DNA of 64,000 bases. Source: Echinicola arenosa (GTDB lineage: Bacteria; Bacteroidota; Bacteroidia; Cytophagales; Cyclobacteriaceae). The stretch lies in assembly GCF_014841125.1 (NCBI RefSeq), contig NZ_JACYTQ010000001.1, positions 1,054,001-1,118,000 on the forward strand, written 5' to 3'. The position numbers were made by a program, and so were the translations under genes. Positions 15,379 to 25,800 of the stretch are shown here, one piece after another; position 1 is the first letter of the stretch; each line of letters opens with the position of its first letter. The notes beneath the pieces were generated by a model that was not told where the DNA came from, made no database searches, and saw only the letters and a program-made list of their open reading frames with translations.

Positions 15379-18333
15379 TTACTTTTTCATGGCCTGATAC
15401 ACCACCTCCATCACATTGGTGCGGGTATTCAGTTTATATAGTTTTGTATTCTCACGAGTCGGATGCACTCGGTTTGATAAGAAAATATACACGAGTTGAT
15501 TTTCAGGATCTATCCAAGCATAGGTTCCCGTGAAACCCGTATGACCAAAACTGGAAGCGGGTGCACTTGCTGCAGAATTTCCATTTGGATTACCCGGTTT
15601 AGATGGTCGATCAAAGCCCAACGCCCTATAATTATCAGGACAGAATTGGCATTCTCCAAAATCACTCACTGTATTTCCTTTGATCAATGTTTCACCTGCA
15701 TAAGTTCCAGCGTTCAGGTATAACTGCATCAATTTGGCCAAATCATTGGTGTCTCCAAAAAGGCCAGCATGGCCACTGACCCCTCCCAACATGGCAGCAC
15801 CTTCGTCATGAACTGTTCCTGCAAGCATCTGCTTTCTAAACAAGCTATCATATTCTGTAGGTACAATGCGCTCTTCAGGATAGTATTTATAAGGATTAAA
15901 GGTCAGTGTACTCGCTCCAAGGTGATCGTAAATATTTTCTTTAAGATAGCTTACAAAATCCTGCCCTGTGATGGCCTCCACTACTTTTGGAGCGAGGATA
16001 AAAGAGAGATCACTGTACACATATTTTTTTTCATCACTGACTGGAGATTTCATGATTTCTTTATAAATCTTATCGGCATAATTTCTATGAATATACACGC
16101 TATCGGCTACTTTAATAGGGAAGCGCTTGCTTTGGTGATTCTTGAAGGTAAACCATTTGAAAGAGCCGTTTTTTCTAACGGTACTTTTCCAAAAAGCTAT
16201 CCACGAAGTCAAGCCCGCCTGATGGGTAAGAATATCTTTGTAAACCAGATTTTCTTTATTTGTTCCCCGAGCCATCGGCAAATAAGTACCCAATGTTTGG
16301 TTTTCGTCAAACCTATCCTCTCCCTTTAGCTGCATCAAAGCAGCCAAAGAAGTACTGATCTTGGTTACAGAAGCCAAATCATACAAATCATTGATATCCA
16401 CAGCCTTTTCTTGCCTGTAAGTATGATAACCAAAAGCCTTTCGGTATATCACTTTGCCCTCTTTTGCTACCAGTACTGATGCTCCTGGTATCGCCTCTTC
16501 CTGAATTGCCTCATTCACCAAGCTTTCAATCCCATCCAAATCTTTGTTTGCAATGCCAACAGCCTCTGGTTCTACGTAAGCAAACCTTAAGCCTCCTTCA
16601 GTACTCAGGCCATCTCCCAATCCAAACGTTGTATTGACGGCTACAGGCAATTTGCCCTTTGCTCCTACCCCGCCGAAAATAATCTGGGAAGCCACATCCT
16701 GCGTCAGTGCTGATTCTTGATACGCAGCAATCACTGCATCTGCCTGATCCAGCGCTTCAAATTTGTCCAAACTGTAAACATTACCAAAAACCGCAACAAT
16801 GGTCGGTTTCTCTTTGATCAGCTCTTTAAGGAAAAAATTCATCTCCGCCGTGATCCCAAAATTTTTCACACTGGCCTTTAATCCCAAATCATGAACACCT
16901 ACAATCACTTTGCTATAACCTTCCAACAATTCCTTGATCATTTGAAGTTCTTCAATGGAAGCCTCCTTGGGAACTATAATTTTGTCGGCTTCTACATACC
17001 TGCTTAACCCTCTTTGAAAGGCTGTTTCTTTGTCAGTTCCTAAAGCAACAAAAGCCAATTTCTCATCTGCCAGATCTTCAATAGGCAAAACCTCTTCTTT
17101 ATTTCTTAATAAGGTCATTGAAGCCTCCACCAATTGTCTGTTCAAGTATTTCGCTTTGGAGCTATTGATGTCTTCAAAAATATTTTCCATTTCCACAGGC
17201 TTCCAATCATCCAGCCCCAACCATGCTTTGGCTTGCAATACCTTCTTGACGCGTTTATCCAATTCCTCTTGGGTAATTTCACCATTTGATATGGCCTTTT
17301 TTACCTCTTCTATGGTCGTTTTCACATCCATGGTATTGAGCAACATATCATTCCCAGCCAGCAATGCCTTCACGTCCACAATGCCTGGAGGATAGAACTT
17401 CGCCACACCTTGCATATTCAAGGCATCTGTAAAGACCAAACCTTCATACCCTATTTCTCCTTTGAGCAAGTCCGTCACAATGGGTTTAGAGAGTGTAGAA
17501 GCCAAATTAGGTGTGTCATCCAACACAGGGATGCTCATATGAGCCACCATAACACTTCCCAGCCCATTTTTCATCAGTTTCCTGAAAGGATACAACTCTG
17601 TGTTTTCAAGTCTTTCTCTTGAAAAACTGATTAAAGGCAATCCCTTGTGCGAGTCCACATTGGTATCTCCATGCCCAGGAAAGTGCTTAGCATTTGCCAA
17701 AACATGTTCATCCTGCATTCCTTCCATATAGGCCATGGCCTTAGAAGTCACGTTCTCTTTGTCTTCTCCAAAAGAGCGAAAACCGATCACAGGGTTGTTG
17801 GCATTATTGTTAATATCTACAACTGGTGCAAAATTGATATTCACTCCAATTCGCTTGCATTGGCGTGCTATTTCCCTTCCCATTTCATAGATCAAACTTT
17901 CATCTTCTATACCTCCTAATGCCATTTGATAGGGAAAACTCATCGTGCTATCCAAGCGCATACCCAGGCCCCACTCTGCATCGATGGATATCATCAATGG
18001 TACTTTACTGAGCTTTTGGTAGCGATTGGTCATGCTGGCCTGCCTTCCTGGTCCACCCTGAAAAAATATCAAACCGCCCACCTTATACCTTTCCACTAAA
18101 GATGCGATGGAATCTTCATGCACCCTGTCCCTATTGGAATAGACCGGTATCATGATCAACTGGGCAATTCTTTCTTCTGGACTCATTGTTTGAAAAACAG
18201 AATCTGCCCATTGGCTTTTTTCTTTTAAAAAAGGAATTTTGGTGGTCACCGAATCTTGCTGTCCGAGCACCTGAAAGGCTAGCCCTATCAGAAGCACCGC
18301 TAAAATCCCTCTTTTTAATAAATCGTATTTCAT
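15379..18333 (-). CDS. NagZ-like GH3 beta-N-acetylhexosaminidase fused to a serine beta-lactamase/DD-peptidase-type domain
   Basis: This 984-residue fusion has a signal peptide (to about LGQ-25). A GH3 barrel spans residues 35-390 with the NagZ hallmark KHFPGHGD (216-223), the D227/H229 catalytic dyad (VDSHKG) and the nucleophile D303 in VFTDALNMQG. A GH3 C-terminal domain follows (to about 590), then a class C-like serine hydrolase (600-984) with SVTK (S655/K658), YSDLSF and GHTGFTG in place of KTG. NagZ enzymes cleave GlcNAc from MurNAc or anhydroMurNAc. The second domain may be an esterase, carboxypeptidase or transacylase acting on the same murein; penicillin hydrolysis is not implied. 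It is periplasmic, unlike the cytoplasmic NagZ of Gram-negative recycling, and pairs naturally with NamZ. Confidence 0.93.
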   Translation of the reverse strand: MKYDLLKRGILAVLLIGLAFQVLGQQDSVTTKIPFLKEKSQWADSVFQTMSPEERIAQLIMIPVYSNRDRVHEDSIASLVERYKVGGLIFFQGGPGRQASMTNRYQKLSKVPLMISIDAEWGLGMRLDSTMSFPYQMALGGIEDESLIYEMGREIARQCKRIGVNINFAPVVDINNNANNPVIGFRSFGEDKENVTSKAMAYMEGMQDEHVLANAKHFPGHGDTNVDSHKGLPLISFSRERLENTELYPFRKLMKNGLGSVMVAHMSIPVLDDTPNLASTLSKPIVTDLLKGEIGYEGLVFTDALNMQGVAKFYPPGIVDVKALLAGNDMLLNTMDVKTTIEEVKKAISNGEITQEELDKRVKKVLQAKAWLGLDDWKPVEMENIFEDINSSKAKYLNRQLVEASMTLLRNKEEVLPIEDLADEKLAFVALGTDKETAFQRGLSRYVEADKIIVPKEASIEELQMIKELLEGYSKVIVGVHDLGLKASVKNFGITAEMNFFLKELIKEKPTIVAVFGNVYSLDKFEALDQADAVIAAYQESALTQDVASQIIFGGVGAKGKLPVAVNTTFGLGDGLSTEGGLRFAYVEPEAVGIANKDLDGIESLVNEAIQEEAIPGASVLVAKEGKVIYRKAFGYHTYRQEKAVDINDLYDLASVTKISTSLAALMQLKGEDRFDENQTLGTYLPMARGTNKENLVYKDILTHQAGLTSWIAFWKSTVRKNGSFKWFTFKNHQSKRFPIKVADSVYIHRNYADKIYKEIMKSPVSDEKKYVYSDLSFILAPKVVEAITGQDFVSYLKENIYDHLGASTLTFNPYKYYPEERIVPTEYDSLFRKQMLAGTVHDEGAAMLGGVSGHAGLFGDTNDLAKLMQLYLNAGTYAGETLIKGNTVSDFGECQFCPDNYRALGFDRPSKPGNPNGNSAASAPASSFGHTGFTGTYAWIDPENQLVYIFLSNRVHPTRENTKLYKLNTRTNVMEVVYQAMKK

Positions 18334-18442
18334 ACTATATTATGGTTAATCTTTATTTTCTTTAAGCAATTAATTGGCTTTGATCTAGAAATCAATTTGT
18401 TCTGAAGAGTCAATCCTTAGTTTCATTTCTAGAAGTCAAAGG

Positions 18443-20230
18443 CTAATCTCCACTCCAATGCGTCATCATTAATATGGCCCCTGCAGTACCATCCATCGTC
18501 GGCTCATTGGTACTGTAATCTCCTACATCATCGTGATACACTACATGAGCATTCTGAAAGGCCGCGAACTCATCCTTATTTTCCAAGTGCAAGCCAATAA
18601 GGTTATTATAAATAGATGCATATACAGGCCCATCTACCAATCCACCGGGCACCTTTAAGCCCAGCAAAACATATAAACTGGTATGAACATCTTTTGGAGA
18701 ACTTTCCCAATCAGGCATTCCTGTAAACATCGTTGTTCCCCAAGGGTTCCTTCCAAACAGCCAATCTTTCTGGCTACTTAAATAAGCATTGAACTGTTGG
18801 TCACCACTCATTTTCTCATATAGGATTATCTGGGTAATCAAGCCTGTCATCAGGTTATTGGAACACCAAATAAAAGGCACTCCAACTTCGAAAGGATTCA
18901 TTTTAGCCCGGCCCATGGTGTATTGGATTCCTTGAAGGTAATAGTTTTCCAGCTTACTTTTAAAATCGTCATCTACGAGACCGTGAAGTACATAATGTCC
19001 CAAATTGATAAAAGGATAAAGTCTGTAATGATCTGCTGAGTCAGCAACCGTCCAAGAATCTGCTGTATTGCTTATCAGGGCATAAGACTTAGCCTGATCA
19101 AGATACTTATTCTCATGGGTAGTTTTGAAAAGCTCAGCAGCTCCCCATTCCATATCATCAGCCCAAGTAGACTCATTGTATCGATAGGGTGCGCTGTAGG
19201 AATTACCTTGCTGATATCCTTCCATCTTCCTTCCCAAAGCATACAAGCTTAAAGCTGCCTTCCTACAAGTAGCAGCGAATAAAGTATCCTTCAAATCGTT
19301 TTTCCAAATTCTAGCTGCCAGAGCAAAAGCGGCCGCACTTCTCCCCGCCAAATTGGCCACACCAGTGGCCTCACTTTTATATTTTTGAAGCCCTTGAGAC
19401 TCTCCTGTTGCAAAATATACTGGGCGATAACTATTGGCTCCCCAACCATATTCTGAATTATCCTGATCAGGGATTTTATATCCTTTATGGTCTCTATCAT
19501 CAGCCACCTGATGAAAAAGTTGATCCGGCTGAGGGTGCATCTTGAGCATCCAGTCCAAACCCCACTTGGCCTCATCCAGCACATCTGGGATTCCATTTTT
19601 ACTTGGCTGCCCCAAGGCGTTGAATTGGTCTTCAAAACGATCTGGGTACATTTCATAAGCCAGCAACATATGGGCTGTGGCATAGCTGGATGTAATCAAA
19701 TATTTTAACTGATCCCCCGCATCGTGCCAGCCTCCACTGACATCTATATAGGTACTGTCTGGCATGGGACCAAAAAATGTCCGCCCATCTCTTTGATGGC
19801 AAACCATATCCAAAGTGGAGTTATAGCCACACCTTTGCTGTCTCATAAAAGCCAATAATGTTTCTTGTTGGTGAGCATAGACTTTCTCTCCGATTTGAAA
19901 AGAAGAAGATTGAATAACGGTGTTTTTACTTCGCAAAAAATACACTCCTTCTTGCTGCACTTCTGAAAAATCAACGGTGTAATAATAAAAGTCTCCCCAA
20001 GCATCCGTTTTGTCCCTTTGAGGTTTTATCGTCAAAACAGTTTCACCCGTTCCTTCATTGATTAAAATAAACTTCTCCTTTATAGGCGTTTTAGAAAAAA
20101 CAACACCGATTTTCTCTTCCTCAGGTAAATACCCCATCTTGTTCAAGCGAATATAAACTTCCCCTGACGCTTCAAAAGGTGTGCTTGCCCAACTCAATAC
20201 AGTCAAAAAGGAAATCAATAAGGATAACAT
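18443..20230 (-). CDS. Glycoside hydrolase family 9 with N-terminal Ig-like domain
   Basis: The 595-residue protein has a signal peptide (ending near WAS-16), a CelD-type Ig-like domain (residues 24-115) and a GH9 (alpha/alpha)6 catalytic module. The catalytic base motif GGWHDAGD sits at 166-173 (D170, D173) and the acid is E576 in STNEPTMDGTAG; GIPDVLDEAKWGLDWML is also typical. GH9 is known mainly for endoglucanases, but it includes exo-beta-glucosaminidases acting on chitosan oligomers. Eight bases from the deacetylase gene and inside a murein operon, action on GlcNAc- or GlcN-containing oligosaccharides is a better guess than cellulose. The 109-nt gap to the GH3 gene is the longest in the series, so an internal promoter is possible. 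Confidence 0.9.
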   Translation of the reverse strand: MLSLLISFLTVLSWASTPFEASGEVYIRLNKMGYLPEEEKIGVVFSKTPIKEKFILINEGTGETVLTIKPQRDKTDAWGDFYYYTVDFSEVQQEGVYFLRSKNTVIQSSSFQIGEKVYAHQQETLLAFMRQQRCGYNSTLDMVCHQRDGRTFFGPMPDSTYIDVSGGWHDAGDQLKYLITSSYATAHMLLAYEMYPDRFEDQFNALGQPSKNGIPDVLDEAKWGLDWMLKMHPQPDQLFHQVADDRDHKGYKIPDQDNSEYGWGANSYRPVYFATGESQGLQKYKSEATGVANLAGRSAAAFALAARIWKNDLKDTLFAATCRKAALSLYALGRKMEGYQQGNSYSAPYRYNESTWADDMEWGAAELFKTTHENKYLDQAKSYALISNTADSWTVADSADHYRLYPFINLGHYVLHGLVDDDFKSKLENYYLQGIQYTMGRAKMNPFEVGVPFIWCSNNLMTGLITQIILYEKMSGDQQFNAYLSSQKDWLFGRNPWGTTMFTGMPDWESSPKDVHTSLYVLLGLKVPGGLVDGPVYASIYNNLIGLHLENKDEFAAFQNAHVVYHDDVGDYSTNEPTMDGTAGAILMMTHWSGD

Positions 20231-20238
20231 AAACAGGC

Positions 20239-21111
20239 TTATTTCTTAGGGTTCAATAATGTTTCAATGTTTACAAACCGGTAACCTTTATTTTCCAATT
20301 CTGTGATCAACCGAGGAAGAAGAATGTAAAATTTATCTTCTCTCTTAGAGCCTACCCCAATGTGCAGCAATAATATGAATCCATTCAGTCCATTTGATTG
20401 TTCATAATCTACTATGCTTTCAAATATCTTCTGGCTGGGCACATAATTGGGCATTGTTGGGTCAGTATAGTCAGCATTTGACCTTGTACCTGATGTAAAG
20501 TTAATCAACTGTAAGCCCCAATCGTGAGTCCACTGACTGATAGAATCATTGTACCACTCATACGAAGGGAGATAGTATTGAGCATTTGACTTAGGAATTC
20601 CTCTTTTGCGCATTTCCTTATAATTTGCTGCTAAATCACTTATAAATTCTTCCTTGTCAACCAAAAGACTATCTCTATTTCCCCAAGCACAATACAACAA
20701 ATGTCGGTCAGAATGAGCCCCTAGATAATGACCCTCTTCTTTGATTTTATCTATCAGAGTCTGGAATTTGGAGTTTCTATAGAAATCTCCTGTAAAGAAA
20801 AAGGAGGCTTTGACTGTGCTTTCTTTCAGTATTTTTGAAATATACTCTCCTCCTTCGGCGTATTCATGACCAGTAAAGACTAATGCGATTTGCTTTTGAT
20901 TTTGATTTCCTCGAGTAATCGCTCCAAAAGAGTAAGTGAACGTCTCTTCGGTTTGAGCCATCACTCCAATCACTATGGATAGATAGAATAAAAGAAGGCA
21001 TCCAACTTTTAAACCCTTTCCATATATATTTTTGAAATCAACCACTTTGAGTAAAAATCTGAAAAATGCCCCTCTTTTCATAATGAAAAGAAGGGCATAC
21101 CTAACAAACAT
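20239..21111 (-). CDS. Polysaccharide deacetylase-fold protein with altered active-site motif
   Basis: The protein (290 residues from the first ATG, 280 from the second at 21081, which I find equally likely) has a hydrophobic export signal near residues 35-52 (VGCLLLFYLSIVIGVMAQ) and a NodB-type fold. The usual TFDDG motif, which carries the catalytic base and a metal ligand, is replaced by FTGHE (79-83). Motif 2 is present as HSDRH (133-137, both metal histidines), and ASFFFTGDFY and GHYLGAHSDRH are otherwise standard. It may use His/Glu as metal ligands or be a non-hydrolytic binder. The gene sits between susD (17 nt) and GH9 (8 nt). Removal of N-acetyl groups from GlcNAc or MurNAc is the family activity but is unproven for this variant. 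Confidence 0.85.
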   Translation of the reverse strand: MFVRYALLFIMKRGAFFRFLLKVVDFKNIYGKGLKVGCLLLFYLSIVIGVMAQTEETFTYSFGAITRGNQNQKQIALVFTGHEYAEGGEYISKILKESTVKASFFFTGDFYRNSKFQTLIDKIKEEGHYLGAHSDRHLLYCAWGNRDSLLVDKEEFISDLAANYKEMRKRGIPKSNAQYYLPSYEWYNDSISQWTHDWGLQLINFTSGTRSNADYTDPTMPNYVPSQKIFESIVDYEQSNGLNGFILLLHIGVGSKREDKFYILLPRLITELENKGYRFVNIETLLNPKK

Positions 21112-21128
21112 TCAACTAAATGAATTTC

Positions 21129-22835
21129 TTATTGCTCCCAACCTGGATTTTGCTCCAAGGTCACGCCGTGTTGTTGATAGAGCGTGATCTGGTCAAGTGG
21201 CAAAGGATCCAAATAAACTTTAGGATCTTCAAATCTCCTCTGTGACGCTGCGGCAGTGGCTGGAATGATATATCCTGTCTCCCCATCCGAAAGTGTCACA
21301 CTGCTTTGCAAGTTAGGATAATCAGCTTTGTCAATCCAAGCTCCTCTATTGATGTCCACATTCTCCTCTGTATCCGTATACTCCAATTTCTCCCAACGCT
21401 TCAAGTCATCCAGTCTAAAGCCTTCCATCATCAGTTCAATTCTACGTTCTCTTCTGATTTCCCAAATCAAGGAAGGAACACTTGGATCTCTCTCTGGATC
21501 GTCATAAGCCACACCATTGACACCAGGCTCACTCCCAACCAATGTCAAGTGAGGTAAGTTTACTCCCGGTCTATCCCTTAGAACATTGATGGACATATCC
21601 AAATCTCCTTGGGTCATGGCAGGTCCACCTACCGTGGCCAATTCTGCAACCGCTTCCGCATAATTCATCAACACTTCTCCAAAACGCAATACAGGAGAAT
21701 CGGTATAGTTCAAGTTAGAGCTACCTTCTGGCAGATCTTTGATCTCTTCGTTAAGGAATTTGTGGGTTGAATAACCAGATGTAGAGTAATAGGAGATCAC
21801 TCCGTTTAATCGCAATTCATCATTAACCAAGGTACCGTAAATCCTTCCATCTCGGTTAGCCATCACGTTATCTATCCCTCGATCTCCTTGGTACAGTGGA
21901 GATAAGCCAATAGGAAGCCCATCACTGGCCAAATAACTTTCTACCGCATCTTTTGAAACCCCTGTTTGAGGTTCTTTGTTATTGTAGCTATTCAGTGCAT
22001 GAGTGATCAAACCTGGCTCATAGTGTCTGTATAGGATTACTTCAGGATTTCCCGCCAGATTAAGAGAATTAAAAACAGTCCGATAATCTCCTAAGGAATA
22101 ATTCCCTGTATTGATCAATTCATTTGCTGCCCATTTTGCAGCTTCCAGATAGGTTTTAGCCTTTTCTGAATTGTTCTCATGGTATTTTTGCCAAGTACCT
22201 TCGTAAAGCATGATCCTGGACATAAGGGCCAGTACCACATCTCGGTTGACCGTCAATCCTGGCTCTCCATCTTCTTGGCGAACATTATCCGCAGCAAATT
22301 GTAGATCTTCCAGTACCCTGTCCATCACAAAATCACGGGGATCTCGAGGTCTATAAAGATCTTCCTCGTTGTTTTCATCAAGTTCATGATCGTACCAAGG
22401 CACATCACCAAACTGATTCACCAGATCATGGTACTCCATGGCCCTGAAAAAACGAGCCACTCCTGACCAATGGTTGATGGCTTCTTCACCCATCGGAACG
22501 GTCTGTATTCTTTGAAGGTAGATATTGGCTTTTCTTACCCAGGCAAATGACCAACTTCCAAAAGTCGCTGGCACATTTTGTCGAAATTGGGCTGGATTGG
22601 TTGGTGCAAAGTCATCATTCAGGCTTTGGCCGGAGAAAAATTTCCCCCAAGCATAGCCTGAACCATACCCTCCAAAATAAGCCGTATAAAATCCCCAAGA
22701 AAATGTCCGTACATTATTTTCACTGATCCAATACGTCTCATCTGTCAACTGATCCAATGGTGGCTTCTCAAGAAATTCATCGCATCCCACCAAAGTGACC
22801 AAGCTTATTGCTATTGCTAATATTTTAGTTTTCAT
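21129..22835 (-). CDS. SusD/RagB-family outer-membrane glycan-binding lipoprotein
   Basis: The 568-residue protein opens with a lipoprotein signal (ILAIAISLVTLVGC) followed by DEFLEKPPLDQLTDE, the standard SusD N-terminal motif. TPR-like helices, the SusD_like N-terminal domain and the RagB/SusD C-terminal domain (APVLRFGEVLMNYAEA-type helix and ERRIELMMEGFRLDDLKRW) follow. It forms the surface lid of the SusCD importer and binds the oligosaccharide or muropeptide ligand. It is 11 nt downstream of susC and lies upstream of five murein-active or accessory enzymes, which is the only sequence-based hint of its ligand. Confidence 0.97.
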   Translation of the reverse strand: MKTKILAIAISLVTLVGCDEFLEKPPLDQLTDETYWISENNVRTFSWGFYTAYFGGYGSGYAWGKFFSGQSLNDDFAPTNPAQFRQNVPATFGSWSFAWVRKANIYLQRIQTVPMGEEAINHWSGVARFFRAMEYHDLVNQFGDVPWYDHELDENNEEDLYRPRDPRDFVMDRVLEDLQFAADNVRQEDGEPGLTVNRDVVLALMSRIMLYEGTWQKYHENNSEKAKTYLEAAKWAANELINTGNYSLGDYRTVFNSLNLAGNPEVILYRHYEPGLITHALNSYNNKEPQTGVSKDAVESYLASDGLPIGLSPLYQGDRGIDNVMANRDGRIYGTLVNDELRLNGVISYYSTSGYSTHKFLNEEIKDLPEGSSNLNYTDSPVLRFGEVLMNYAEAVAELATVGGPAMTQGDLDMSINVLRDRPGVNLPHLTLVGSEPGVNGVAYDDPERDPSVPSLIWEIRRERRIELMMEGFRLDDLKRWEKLEYTDTEENVDINRGAWIDKADYPNLQSSVTLSDGETGYIIPATAAASQRRFEDPKVYLDPLPLDQITLYQQHGVTLEQNPGWEQ

Positions 22836-22846
22836 AATTCAGTCAA

Positions 22847-25800
22847 TTATAAGGTTAGCTGTAAACCGAACGATAAGGTTCTGCTATATGGATAAACCCT
22901 ACCAAACGTGTTTGGGTCATTTAATCCAGCATTGGTATAATCTACCTCTGGATCGATCGGCAAGTCCAGATTATCGATTTCAAAGAGGTTTTCACCACTG
23001 AAATACACCCTTACTTTATCTATCTTCAATCTGCTGATCAATGAGCTTGGCAAAGAGTATCCAATAGTCACGTTTTTCAACCTGGTGTATGATAAGTCTA
23101 GCAAATACCTTGTCTGAGGTCGAAAGTTTGTTGGAGAAACTTGCTGTCCTGCATCCGAAGGTGTTGGATAAAACGCATCTGGATTATCGGGTGTCCAGTA
23201 ATCCAATTGGTGCTGGTACCACGCTTCACCAGGTCTGTACCCGGGGATAAATATGGGACCATTGGCCCAAAAATCTCTCTTTCCAACGCCTTGAACAAAG
23301 AAGCTGAAATCTATCCCCTTGTAATCGCCACCTAACCTAAAGCCGTATTGGTACCTAGGAGTAGTGTTTCCGATCACTTTCAAGTCCCCATGATCATCCA
23401 CGGTATTAGCGCCATAATTAATCTCTCCGTCACCATTGAGGTCTTTGTATTTCACATCCCCTGGACCAAAGAAGAACCATCCTTCCTCAAAAATATCTTG
23501 GTTTGCGATACCTTCCTGCATAATATATTTACCATTATCCAGTACAAATTCCCCATTGGCATCTTTCAGAAAATCGTCTTCGGTAAACAATCGATCTGTT
23601 TCATAGCCCCAGATCTCTCCTATTACCCTTCCCGGTCTGTTAGAGTAAACACTGGTGTTGTCAGCATATTCAGTGATTTTTTCTTTGAAATCAGAAAGTA
23701 CGGCTGTTGCAAATAGGTTTAATCCATTTGAAAAGGAGTGGTTATAATCGATTGCCAATTCCCATCCCGTGGTTTGCAACTCCCCAAAATTCTGCTTTGG
23801 AGCGCTGGTACCATAACTTGAGGGCAAAACCTCACCGGCACTATGCATGTCACTGGTCGTTCTGCGGTACCAGTCAAAGGTGAGCCCTAGCTTATCTTGG
23901 AAAAAACGAGTATCGAAACCAAAATCCAAAGTGGTCACCGTTTCCCAAGTTAATGAAGTAGGGATCGCTCCAGGTGTTCCAGTGGTCAATTGATTATTAC
24001 TACCTACCAACCATCCGGATGAATAGGAACTCATGATCCTATAGATATCACTTAGGTAGGCATTTTGATTACCAATAGCTCCCCATGAGGCCCTGAGCTT
24101 CAAAAATGACATCACATCTGTGACTGGTTCCATGAAAGGTTCCTCTGTAATCACATAACCTGCAGACATGGAAGGGAAAAACGCCCATTGTTTGGCCGGA
24201 GAAAGTCTAGAGGAACCGTCATATCGACCATTTAGCTCTAGGAAATACTTACCCAAATAATTGTAGTTAGCCCTTGCGAAGCCACCCACGGTTGACCATT
24301 GATTTCGATCCCCACTAACAAACTGATCACCGGTAGCCAGTGCCAGTTCTCCCTTATCCAAGTCCATTAGGTCTCTTCTTTGAGAACTTTGGTACCAATA
24401 TTCATAAGCTTCTATATCTCCACCTACCATAAACTTTAGTGCATGATCGCCTAATTGTTTCTCATAGGTACCAAAAAGCTTACCTACGTTTCGATTGCTC
24501 CATGAGGACCTGTATTCTACCCTGTTATAGGAAGCACTAGTATAGGGACCTGCTTCTAAGGTAGGTCCTGCCCAAAAATTATATCCAGATACCACACCAC
24601 CCGTACGATGTTCATGATAATTGTTACCATCATAAGTATAGTTGGCATCTATGCTTAAACCTTTTATTGGACGGATAGTGGTACCTAGGTTGATCCTGCT
24701 CAGAGAGGTATTTTCTTCATTCATTTTAGCCTGTTGCACTTCAGTAAGTGCACTTCTGAAAGGTTCTCCTTCATAGGTTCCATAGGGATATATTTTCTGC
24801 CATCTGAACAGGTAATACCATGGATCGTAAGTATCACTTGAAAAATAAAATGGCTTTGTCAGTTGCGTTTTGCTGTAGAGCACTTTCCCCCTGATATCCA
24901 TCCAATCAGTGACCGCAGTATTTACACTTAGATCAACAGAATACCTATTAAATTCATCAGGATTCACCTTGAGCACACCGTTTTGTCCCAAGTAGCCTAC
25001 TCCAAGCCTATAGCTCGTCTTTTCACTTCCTCCAGACACGGAGACATCATGTTTTTGCTGTGGTGTCCAATCTCTCATAAACATGTCTCCTGCATCCCAA
25101 GACCTATAAAAGTAAAGGGCTCCGTCTCTCTCCTCAAAATCTCTTCCGTAAACCATTTCATTTCCTAGATTCATTCCGCCATACTGTGCATCCCAATCTC
25201 TAATCCGATCAATAGACTCTCTGTCTATTCTCATTCCCACAGCGGAAATATAATCTTGTGAAGGGTTTCTTCTAGAAATGGCAGTAAGCGCCATTTCAGC
25301 ACCATCAGCAGCGGAAGCCACTTCTGGTGTAGTAGTGGGTGTAGCCCAAGAAAAGTTATTGGAATAGCTCACTTTAGGAGCTTCTCCCTTTTTACCCGTC
25401 TTGGTGGTGATCAAAATTACCCCCCAAGCACCTCTGGAACCATAAATAGAAGCAGATGCAGCGTCCTTCAATACAGAGATTGACTCTATATCCTCCGGGT
25501 TGATCAATTGTAGGTTCGGAACTTCCACGTTGTCCACCAAAATAAGAGGCTGGGCACCTCCAGAATTACTAAGTGTACCTGTAGTTCCTCTCAAACGGAT
25601 AGATGGGTTTTGCCCGATCTGCCCACTAGGAGTGGTAATGGTCAAGCCCGGAGTGGTTCCCTGAAGTCCACGACCCACATCCGTAATCGGTCTTGATTCA
25701 AGTACTTTTGTGTCAACCGTAGATACTGCTCCGGTCAAATCGCTCCGCTTTTGTGTACCATAACCTACCACCACTACCTCTTCAAGCGACTTGGCTTCAG

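Noticed and set aside
17520-17540. Possible fifth copy of the ATCCCT...AGGGAT operator inside the GH3 gene
   Set aside because: Only the right half (CAGGGAT) is present; the left arm does not match and it lies within coding sequence.
15379-18333. Beta-lactam resistance gene
   Set aside because: The serine-hydrolase domain is fused to NagZ and has HTG instead of KTG; the context is murein degradation, so a drug-resistance label is not supported.
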